DNA of 51,293 bases from Lysobacterales bacterium. GTDB lineage: Bacteria; Pseudomonadota; Gammaproteobacteria; Xanthomonadales; SZUA-36. Below, piece by piece: positions 44,894-51,293 of the stretch. Position numbers and translations under genes: made by a program. The notes below the pieces were generated by a model, which saw nothing but the letters and a program-made list of their open reading frames with translations, was not told the DNA's origin and did no database searches. The stretch is taken from NCBI GenBank assembly GCA_013042915.1, contig JABDPF010000014.1, positions 1 through 51,293 on the forward strand, given 5' to 3'. Within the stretch, counting starts at the first letter, position 1, and each line of letters begins with the position of its first letter.

Positions 44894-45154
44894 ATGAGTG
44901 AACAAACCAGCGGACAGGCTTACTGGAAAGCGAACCTCAAATTGATCGCGGGCTGCCTCGCGGTTTGGTTCGTGGTGTCGTACCTGTTTGGAATTCTTCT
45001 CGTGGATCAGCTCAACGCTATCACCATTGGCGGGTATGAGCTTGGATTCTGGTTCGCCCAACAGGGTTCGATATACGTTTTTGTCATCCTGATCTTTTTT
45101 TACGCCTTCAGGATGAACAAGATTGATCGCGAATTCGGCGTCCACGAGGAGTGA
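44894..45154 (+). CDS. DUF4212 small subunit of a sodium:solute symporter
   Basis: 86 residues with two transmembrane helices (about 19-40 and 52-73) and short charged ends; it starts after GGAGAG. The sequence YWKANLKLIAGCLAVWFVVS and the end FRMNKIDREFGV match the DUF4212/sodium-substrate symporter small subunit family, functionally parallel to YjcH next to ActP. It lies ten bases before the large symporter gene with its own ribosome-binding site and is the first gene behind the candidate CrbR site. It probably forms a complex with the large subunit. Confidence 0.85.
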   Translation: MSEQTSGQAYWKANLKLIAGCLAVWFVVSYLFGILLVDQLNAITIGGYELGFWFAQQGSIYVFVILIFFYAFRMNKIDREFGVHEE

Positions 45155-45164
45155 GGGAGATACC

Positions 45165-46943
45165 ATGGAACTTCAAACACTGACTTACCTTGTCGTCGGC
45201 GCCACCTTCGCGCTGTACATCGGTATCGCCATTTGGGCCCGTGCGGGCACCACCGGCGAATTCTACGTGGCCGGCACCGGCGTGCACCCGGTGGCCAACG
45301 GCATGGCCACGGCGGCGGACTGGATGTCCGCGGCATCGTTTATCTCGATGGCCGGCCTGATCGCGTTCCTGGGCTACGACGCCTCGGTTTACCTGATGGG
45401 CTGGACCGGTGGCTACGTGTTGCTGGCATTGTTGCTGGCGCCCTACCTGCGCAAGTTCGGCAAGTTCACCGTGCCGGAATTCGTCGGCGACCGCTTTTAT
45501 TCCAAGGGGGCCCGGCTGGTGGCTGTCATCTGCCTGATCGTCGCGTCCATCACCTACGTCATCGGCCAGATGAAAGGTGTGGGCGTAGCATTCGGCCGCT
45601 TCCTCGAGGTGCCTTTTGAATGGGGCGTCATGATCGGTATGGCCATCGTGTTCGTTTACGCGGTGCTCGGCGGTATGAAAGGCATTACCTACACGCAGAT
45701 CGCCCAATATTGCGTATTGATTTTCGCCTATACCGTGCCGGCGATCTTCATCTCGCTCAACCTGACTGGTCAAGCGCTCCCCCAGATAGGACTGGGTAGT
45801 ACGATGGAAGGCTCGAACGTCTTTCTGCTGGATAAACTGGACCAGGTGGTGACTGACCTGGGATTTGCGGCCTACACGGCTCAGAAAGGCGGGACCCTGA
45901 ACATCTTCCTGCTTACCCTTTCGCTGATGATCGGAACGGCGGGCCTGCCGCACGTGATCGTGCGCTTCTTTACCGTTCCCAAAGTATCCGACGCGCGCAA
46001 GTCCGCCGGTTGGGCACTGGTGTTCATCGCCATCCTCTACACGACCGCACCGGCCGTCGGCGCCATGGCGCGCCTCAATTTGATCGAGACGATCCAGACC
46101 GGTGAGATCGGATCGCCAGCCGGTAACCTGGTCTACGAGGAACGGCCGCAGTGGTTCAAGAACTGGGAGACCACCGGGTTGCTGGCCTTTGAAGACAAGA
46201 ACGGCGACGGCCGCATCCAGTACTACAACGATGGCAACCCGGAGTTTGCGGCAAAAGCCGAAGCGTGGGGCTGGGAAGGCAACGAGATGGTCAAGGTCGA
46301 CCGCGATATCATGGTTCTGGCCAATCCTGAAATCGCCAGTCTGCCCAACTGGGTGATCGCCCTGGTGGCGGCCGGTGGCCTGGCAGCGGCGCTCTCGACC
46401 GCGGCCGGTCTGTTGCTCGCGATTTCTTCTGCCATCTCGCACGACCTGCTGAAAGGTATGATCGCGCCGAGTATCTCAGAGAAGAAAGAACTGATGGCAA
46501 GCCGCATCGCAATGGCGGGCGCCATCCTGGTGGCCGGTTACCTGGGCATGAACCCGCCGGGCTTTGCCGCCCAGGTGGTCGCGCTGGCCTTTGGCCTGGC
46601 CGCCTCATCGATATTCCCGGTCCTGATGATGGGCATCTTCAACAAGAAGATGAACCGCGAGGGCGCCATTGCCGGCATGCTGGCGGGCCTGCTTTCGACG
46701 CTGATCTACATTTTCTGGTTCAAGGGCTGGTTCTTCGTGCCCGGGACCGAGATGGCGCCCAACACGGCCGACCACTGGTTCATGGGTATATCACCGGAGG
46801 CCTTCGGTGCGGTGGGCGCCCTGCTGAACTTCGTCGTCGCCTGGGTCGTTTCAAAGGTGACCTCGGCTCCGCCGGAGCACATCCAGCACCTGGTGGAAGA
46901 CATCCGCGTGCCGAGAGGCGCGGGGGCTGCCGTGGATCATTGA
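45165..46943 (+). CDS. Sodium:solute symporter (VC_2705-type, carboxylate uptake)
   Basis: 592 residues from ATG 45165 with GAGGGAG upstream; an in-frame TTG at 45123 would add 14 residues. It has about 13 hydrophobic helices of the SSS fold with family landmarks ASFISMAGLIAFLGYDA, FTVPEFVGDRFY, GGMKGITYTQIAQY and GGLAAALSTAAGLLLAI. An extracytoplasmic insertion (about 320-380) contains an EF-hand-like loop starting at Asp344 (DKNGDGRIQYY). In the conserved acetate-switch neighbourhood this protein acts as an ActP-like importer of acetate or related short-chain acids. It ends 22 bases before a strong terminator. Confidence 0.87.
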   Translation: MELQTLTYLVVGATFALYIGIAIWARAGTTGEFYVAGTGVHPVANGMATAADWMSAASFISMAGLIAFLGYDASVYLMGWTGGYVLLALLLAPYLRKFGKFTVPEFVGDRFYSKGARLVAVICLIVASITYVIGQMKGVGVAFGRFLEVPFEWGVMIGMAIVFVYAVLGGMKGITYTQIAQYCVLIFAYTVPAIFISLNLTGQALPQIGLGSTMEGSNVFLLDKLDQVVTDLGFAAYTAQKGGTLNIFLLTLSLMIGTAGLPHVIVRFFTVPKVSDARKSAGWALVFIAILYTTAPAVGAMARLNLIETIQTGEIGSPAGNLVYEERPQWFKNWETTGLLAFEDKNGDGRIQYYNDGNPEFAAKAEAWGWEGNEMVKVDRDIMVLANPEIASLPNWVIALVAAGGLAAALSTAAGLLLAISSAISHDLLKGMIAPSISEKKELMASRIAMAGAILVAGYLGMNPPGFAAQVVALAFGLAASSIFPVLMMGIFNKKMNREGAIAGMLAGLLSTLIYIFWFKGWFFVPGTEMAPNTADHWFMGISPEAFGAVGALLNFVVAWVVSKVTSAPPEHIQHLVEDIRVPRGAGAAVDH

Positions 46944-46965
46944 TCGCCGGTAATTTTGCAACAAG

Positions 46966-46995
46966 AAGGGCCGGTCATTCGACTGGCCCTTTTTT
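46966..46995 (+). terminator. Rho-independent terminator of the symporter operon
   Basis: AAGGGCCGGTC (46966-46976) pairs with GACTGGCCCTT (46981-46991) with one G-U and an ATTC loop; the T-run TTTTTT occupies 46990-46995. It is the clearest intrinsic terminator in the window and separates DUF4212-symporter from the DUF294 gene. Confidence 0.88.
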
Positions 46996-47012
46996 CATCT
47001 TCGCGGGAAACA

Positions 47013-47018
47013 TAGAAT
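47013..47018 (+). promoter_or_regulatory. -10-like element just before the DUF294 gene
   Basis: TAGAAT matches the -10 consensus at five of six positions and ends six bases before the ATG at 47025. If used, transcription would begin at or next to the start codon, giving a leaderless message; no ribosome-binding sequence is visible at the normal distance. There is no good -35, so activator dependence is possible. Confidence 0.3.
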
Positions 47019-47024
47019 CTAACC

Positions 47025-48848
47025 ATGCATGACGTCACGCTGGCCACAGAGTTTCTGCACACGGTTCCGCCGTTCAACTCCCTGGCGACCAATGATCTGG
47101 AAAAGCTGTCTCGAAGGCTGGAAGCCGCCTACTACCCACAGGACCAGGAAATATTCAGATCGGGTTCTTCGCCGGGCCTCGCGGTCATCCGCAAGGGCGC
47201 GGTGCGCCTGGTCGACCCCGATCACAAGTTTCTGGACAAGCGTTCCGAAGGGGAATTGTTCGGTCACGGCATTTACTTTCACGGCGAGTTGAAAGAGTAC
47301 ATCGCCGAGGCGGAAGAGGACTGCCTGTTGTGGCATCTGAAGCCGGATGATTTTACGGAGCTCAGAGAGCAGCATCCCCTGCTCGAAGAATACTTCAGCA
47401 GCCACCTGGCGACCCGGCTAAGGGCTGCGGCCCACGTGCGTGACTCGGTGACACAGGTCAGGGACCTGCTCAAGCGCGAACCGGTCAGGACGGACGGCAA
47501 TACCTCGATCGTGGATGCCGCCCGCTTGATGAGCGAGCACAATGTCTCCAGCGTTCTGGTCATGAGGGACGGAGTCCTGGGGGGTATCGTCACCGACAAG
47601 GACCTGCGACAACGCGTTATCGCAGCGGGCGTCGATCCGCTGCAGCCGATCTGCGAGGTTATGACCGGCAGCCCCATGACGCTGGAGGCGGATTCGGATA
47701 TCGACGCCGCCTTGTTGCTGATGATGCGCGAAAACTACCATCACCTTCCCGTTATCGAGGATGGACGGCCGGTCGGGCTGGTCACGGCGGGCGATATTCT
47801 GCGGGCGCAGTCCGAACACCCCTTGAGGCTGGTGCGCGATATTCACAAGCGCCAGTCGGTCGACGAGCTCGTTCGCCTCAGCCGTCGGCTACCTTCGCTG
47901 TTCGAACGGATGGTGACTTTGGGCCGGGATGTTCAGCAAATCGGACGGATGGTCACGCACATCACGGACGCGTTCACGATCAGGCTGATTCAACTGGCCG
48001 AAGCACGGCTGGGCACACCGCCGATGCACTATGCCTGGGTCGTGTTCGGTTCGCAGGCTCGTGAGGAGCAAACGGCACGAACAGACCAGGACAACGGCCT
48101 GGTGCTTGAGCGGAAGGCGGACGAGGACGAAGTGGAGTACTTCAGCCATTTGTCAGAATTCGTTTGCGATGGGCTCGACAAGCTGGGTTACGTTTACTGC
48201 CCCGGCAACATCATGGCCATGAATCCGAAGTGGCGCGTCTCTCTGCCCAAGTGGAAACGGCATTTCGACGGCTGGATCGATGAACCCGAACCAAAATCCG
48301 TGATGCACAGCAGCATTTTTTTCGACATGCGCTGCGTGCACGGTCGTCGTGGCCTGGTCGAGGAACTGCTTAAGCACGCGACCAAGCGCGCTAAGACAAA
48401 TCGCATTTTCCGACGCTTCATGGCGGCCAACGTGTTGGCTCACCGCCCGCCGATCGGCTTCTTCCGGCGTTTCGTTCAGGAAGACGACGGTTCCCAAAGC
48501 GAGGGCTTGAACCTGAAACACCGGGGGATCGTGCCGATCATCGACCTGGTCAGAATCCGTGCGCTGGAAGCCGGCGTAAGCCACCCCAACACCTTCCGGC
48601 GTCTCGAGGAGGTGACCGCGCGCGGCATTGTCAACAAGGGCGATGCCCGCAGCCTGCGGGACGCACTGGTGCTGATCAGCCGAATCCGCCTCGCTCACCA
48701 GGCCGAACAAATGTCGATGGGGCAGGATCCGACGAATTTTGTGCCGCCCGATGAGCTTTCTCCGCTGATGCGACGCAACCTGAAGGCCGCTTTCATGCTG
48801 GTTGTCGAAGCGCAGAATGCGTTGGCTCATCGATACCAGGTGCACTGA
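47025..48848 (+). CDS. DUF294 nucleotidyltransferase-like protein with cyclic-nucleotide and CBS domains
   Basis: 607 residues: cNMP-binding-like domain (about 10-130, with IFRSGSSPGLAVIRKGAVRL), two CBS domains (about 145-265), and a DUF294 nucleotidyltransferase domain (about 300-440) with FGSQAREEQTARTDQDNGL, the G-S-x-x-R-x-E…D-x-D signature of the GlnD/Pol-beta superfamily, followed by a helical DUF294 C-terminal domain. The NTP-binding residues look intact, so enzymatic nucleotidylation of a partner is possible. Members of this family stand regularly beside symporter and acetyl/propionyl-CoA synthetase genes and are presumed to tune them in response to nucleotides. The stop overlaps the exonuclease start by one base. 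Confidence 0.85.
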   Translation: MHDVTLATEFLHTVPPFNSLATNDLEKLSRRLEAAYYPQDQEIFRSGSSPGLAVIRKGAVRLVDPDHKFLDKRSEGELFGHGIYFHGELKEYIAEAEEDCLLWHLKPDDFTELREQHPLLEEYFSSHLATRLRAAAHVRDSVTQVRDLLKREPVRTDGNTSIVDAARLMSEHNVSSVLVMRDGVLGGIVTDKDLRQRVIAAGVDPLQPICEVMTGSPMTLEADSDIDAALLLMMRENYHHLPVIEDGRPVGLVTAGDILRAQSEHPLRLVRDIHKRQSVDELVRLSRRLPSLFERMVTLGRDVQQIGRMVTHITDAFTIRLIQLAEARLGTPPMHYAWVVFGSQAREEQTARTDQDNGLVLERKADEDEVEYFSHLSEFVCDGLDKLGYVYCPGNIMAMNPKWRVSLPKWKRHFDGWIDEPEPKSVMHSSIFFDMRCVHGRRGLVEELLKHATKRAKTNRIFRRFMAANVLAHRPPIGFFRRFVQEDDGSQSEGLNLKHRGIVPIIDLVRIRALEAGVSHPNTFRRLEEVTARGIVNKGDARSLRDALVLISRIRLAHQAEQMSMGQDPTNFVPPDELSPLMRRNLKAAFMLVVEAQNALAHRYQVH

Positions 48849-49534
48849 TGCTTCGTCGCTGGCGTTATCGGCGAAAATGCGGGGCATTGGCCGCGCGGGC
48901 GGAACCCGGTGTACTGCAGCGCTATCTGCAGGCGGGCGGCGATATGCGGCCCGGAGATATCCAGGAGACGCCAATGATCGCGGCCGACCTGGAATTGACG
49001 GGTCTGAACGCCGCGGCCGACCAGATTATTTCGGTTGGCTGGACGCTGATCGATGACGGTCGTGTTCGCCTCGGCACGAATCGCCACGTGCTTGTTACCG
49101 CCAGCCGGACCGTGGGTTCGAGTGCCGCCATCCACGAACTGATGGACAACGAGGTAGCGGGGGGCGTTGAGCCCGGCGAGGCGCTGTCGCAGCTGTTCGA
49201 AGCGGCTGCGGGACGCGTCTGGGTTTTCCACCACGCCGCGCTGGATGTGGCCTTTCTGCAGCGTGCATGCCGGGAATGGGCGGGCATGGCGCCGCCCTTT
49301 GCGGTGCTCGACACGATGCAAATTGAACTCGGATGGCGCAAGCGTCGCGACCAGCCCGTGAAGCAGGGCGACCTGCAGCTCAGCAAATTGCGCTCGGATT
49401 ATCATCTGCCGCGTTACACGGCGCACAACGCCTTGGTCGATGCCCTGGCCACGGCCGAACTGCTGCTTGCCATCGCGGCCCGGCTGGATCGAAAGAAGCC
49501 ACTGGATATCGCGCCGTATCTTCGATACGCCTGA
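48848..49534 (+). CDS. DnaQ-like 3'-5' exonuclease
   Basis: 228 residues. The DEDDh nuclease signature is present: Exo I ADLELTGLN (Asp and Glu at about residues 45 and 47), Exo II HHAALDVAFLQ, and Exo III with YTAHNALVDALATAELLLA (His and Asp). An N-terminal extension of about 40 residues precedes the nuclease fold. The family resembles the DNA polymerase III epsilon subunit, but stand-alone members next to DUF294 genes are recurrent in the acetate-switch neighbourhood without a proven role. It is translationally coupled to DUF294 (TGATG) and ends 68 bases before the synthetase gene. Confidence 0.85.
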   Translation: MLRRWRYRRKCGALAARAEPGVLQRYLQAGGDMRPGDIQETPMIAADLELTGLNAAADQIISVGWTLIDDGRVRLGTNRHVLVTASRTVGSSAAIHELMDNEVAGGVEPGEALSQLFEAAAGRVWVFHHAALDVAFLQRACREWAGMAPPFAVLDTMQIELGWRKRRDQPVKQGDLQLSKLRSDYHLPRYTAHNALVDALATAELLLAIAARLDRKKPLDIAPYLRYA

Positions 49535-49602
49535 CGCCGATCAGGGGCATACATACAAATTCAGGGATCATCGGTACCACAACATTCGAGGGTTAACGGA
49601 TC

Positions 49603-51293
49603 ATGTCTTACAAAACCACCTACCAACAATCGATCGAGCAACCGGATACGTTCTGGGCCGAGGCAGCCCAAGCCCTGCACTGGGATTCTCCCTGGGACAA
49701 GGTGCTCGACGACTCGGACGCACCGTTTTACAAGTGGTTCAGCGGGGGCGAGATGAATACGTGCTACAACGCGCTGGATCGGCATTGCGAAAACGGCCGG
49801 GCAGGGCAGGCGGCACTGATCTACGACAGTGCCGTTACCGGACAGGCCAGGACGTACAGCTACCAGGAACTGCGGGACGAGGTGGCCCAGTTCGCCGGTG
49901 CGCTTCGCGAACGGGGTGTGACGAAAGGCGAGCGGGTGATCCTGTACATGCCGATGATTCCCGAAGCCGTGATCGCCATGCTGGCCTGCGCGCGAATCGG
50001 CGCCATCCATTCGGTAGTATTCGGTGGATTCGCCGCCCAGGAACTCGCCACGCGCGTGCTGGATGCCCGGCCCCGGCTGATCGTCAGCGCAACCTGCGGT
50101 ATCGAGGGCCAACGGGTCATTCCCTACATGCCGCTGCTGGAGAAGGCTCTGGAACTTGCCGATGCCGAGGACCTTCCGTGCATCGTGGTTTCCCGGCCTC
50201 AGCTGCCGATCGAAGACACACCACTGAAAGCCGATACCTGGGAAGACGCCATGAAGAGCGCCGAGCCGGCGGACTGCGTGCCGGTCGAGGCAACCGAGCC
50301 GCTCTATATCCTGTACACCTCCGGTACCACCGGCGCACCCAAGGGCGTGGTCCGTCCCAGCGGTGGGCACGCGGTGGCGCTGGATTGGACGATGAGTGCC
50401 ATCTACGACGTGCAGCCCGGGGAGGTTTACTGGGCCGCATCCGACATTGGCTGGGTCGTGGGACATTCCTACATCGTATACGCGCCACTGCTGCACGGCT
50501 GCACGACCATCCTGTTCGAGGGCAAGCCGGTCGGGACACCCGACGCCGGCGCTTTCTGGCGCGTGATCGAACAGCACGGCGTCAACTGCCTGTTCACGGC
50601 GCCTACCGCGTTTCGCGCGATCCGGCAACAGGACCCCGAGGGGGTTTTACTGGAAAATTACGACATTTCCAGTCTTCGAACCTTGTTCCTGGCCGGTGAA
50701 CGGTGCGATCCGGACACCTTGCAATGGGCTGAGAAAAAACTTGAAGTTCCTGTCATAGACCACTGGTGGCAAACGGAAAGTGGATGGGCCATGGCCGCCA
50801 ACCCGATGGGCATCGAGCCGCAGGAGGTCAAGGCAGGCTCGCCCACGGTCGCGGTACCGGGCTACGACATTCGCGTGCTGGACGATACGGGCCAGGAGGT
50901 CGCGCCCGGGCAATCGGGAAACATCGTCTGCAAGCTGCCCCTTCCTCCGGGAACGTTGCCCACGCTGTGGGGCAATCGGCAACGGTTTTACGACACCTAC
51001 CTTGCCCGTTTCAAAGGGTACTACCTCAGCGGCGACGCCGGCGTCGTGGACGAGGAGGGCTACGTCTGGGTGATGAGCCGAATCGACGACGTGATCAATG
51101 TGGCCGGACACCGCTTGTCCACGGGGGCACTGGAAGAGGCGCTCGCGACCCACCCGGTAGTGGCCGAGTGCGCGGTGATCGGGGTATCGGACACGTTGAA
51201 GGGCGAGATGCCGCTTGGATTCGTGGTGCTGAGCGCCGGTGCGGACGTGGACGAAGACACGCTGCGCAAGGAGTTGGTGCAGACCGTGCGCGC
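49603..51293 (+). CDS. prpE: PrpE/ACSS3-type acyl-CoA synthetase (partial, runs off the window)
   Basis: 563 codons are visible; E. coli PrpE has 628, so about the last 60 are missing. The N-terminus (SYKTTYQQSIEQPDTFW, FYKWFSGGEMNTCYNALDRH) and LYTSGTTGAPKGVV, VNCLFTAPTAFRAIRQQ and HWWQTESGWAM match propionyl-CoA synthetase more closely than AcsA. SRIDDVINVAGHRLSTG marks the C-terminal lid; the Pro-x4-Gly-Lys motif with the acetylatable catalytic Lys lies beyond the edge. It activates propionate and probably acetate to CoA esters with ATP. The usual partner of CrbS/R loci is acetyl-CoA synthetase, so the substrate range is of interest. The start has GAGGG about ten bases upstream; no CrbR-like motif is visible in the 68-base gap. 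Confidence 0.88.
   Translation, partial: MSYKTTYQQSIEQPDTFWAEAAQALHWDSPWDKVLDDSDAPFYKWFSGGEMNTCYNALDRHCENGRAGQAALIYDSAVTGQARTYSYQELRDEVAQFAGALRERGVTKGERVILYMPMIPEAVIAMLACARIGAIHSVVFGGFAAQELATRVLDARPRLIVSATCGIEGQRVIPYMPLLEKALELADAEDLPCIVVSRPQLPIEDTPLKADTWEDAMKSAEPADCVPVEATEPLYILYTSGTTGAPKGVVRPSGGHAVALDWTMSAIYDVQPGEVYWAASDIGWVVGHSYIVYAPLLHGCTTILFEGKPVGTPDAGAFWRVIEQHGVNCLFTAPTAFRAIRQQDPEGVLLENYDISSLRTLFLAGERCDPDTLQWAEKKLEVPVIDHWWQTESGWAMAANPMGIEPQEVKAGSPTVAVPGYDIRVLDDTGQEVAPGQSGNIVCKLPLPPGTLPTLWGNRQRFYDTYLARFKGYYLSGDAGVVDEEGYVWVMSRIDDVINVAGHRLSTGALEEALATHPVVAECAVIGVSDTLKGEMPLGFVVLSAGADVDEDTLRKELVQTVR

Noticed and set aside
49535-49602. A third copy of the TACGACYAAAG motif before the PrpE-type synthetase
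   Set aside because: The 68-base gap and the adjoining end of the exonuclease gene contain no match; TACGCC near 49527 diverges after four bases.

Overview
The window is a GC-rich, gene-dense bacterial chromosome segment. Its gene content fits a free-living, aerobic, probably marine or aquatic gammaproteobacterium. Pointers are guaB-guaA with tadA downstream, a CrbS/CrbR-type acetate-switch two-component system beside its symporter/DUF294/exonuclease/acyl-CoA synthetase cluster, a DcaP-type porin, a TonB receptor and a TRAP transporter with a TatT lipoprotein. I assign it to Gammaproteobacteria by family recognition only; genus is not determinable. There are no rRNA or tRNA genes, CRISPR arrays, prophage genes or insertion sequences.

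Layout. (1) 1-4977: end of an amidohydrolase, then a gene-free 347-base stretch holding a strongly structured element (145-284) and the guaB promoter, then guaB-guaA-(2OG/Fe(II) oxygenase)-tadA in tight order. (2) 5048-8838: a tiny membrane protein with a YLDPGTGS motif, a kinase-like/methyltransferase fusion and, convergent to it, a membrane-anchored sulfatase-superfamily enzyme. This is the most likely undescribed functional group here, probably modifying a surface glycan. (3) 8935-14328 (minus): TonB-dependent receptor and a secreted VPS10/BNR-repeat protein, coupled. (4) 14511-17919: deoC plus a two-domain ALDH16-type aldehyde dehydrogenase. (5) 18030-21014 (minus): AsmA-like DUF748 protein. 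(6) 21116-24768: TatT lipoprotein and a complete TRAP transporter (P, Q, M). (7) 24890-33739: copper/silver resistance, with a Cys-rich CopL-like small protein, a CusC-B-A efflux system whose CusB carries two C-terminal CusF domains, and a convergent CopA ATPase. (8) 33925-39167: acyl-CoA synthetase, membrane M28 peptidase and an FMN-dependent alpha-hydroxy-acid dehydrogenase. (9) 39207-51293: DcaP-like porin, CrbR, CrbS, DUF4212 + sodium:solute symporter, DUF294 protein, DnaQ-like exonuclease and a PrpE-type acyl-CoA synthetase that runs off the window.

How parts connect. Region 9 reads as a carboxylate uptake and activation regulon: CrbS/CrbR sense and respond, the symporter and perhaps the porin import short-chain acids, and the synthetase activates them. 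An 11-base sequence (TACGACYAAAG) lies 68-69 bases before the start codons of both the symporter small subunit and the porin, in the same orientation, and is a good candidate CrbR site. Region 4 would split deoxyribose-5-phosphate and oxidise the acetaldehyde released. Region 7 forms a two-membrane copper export set, but no copper regulator gene is present in the window.
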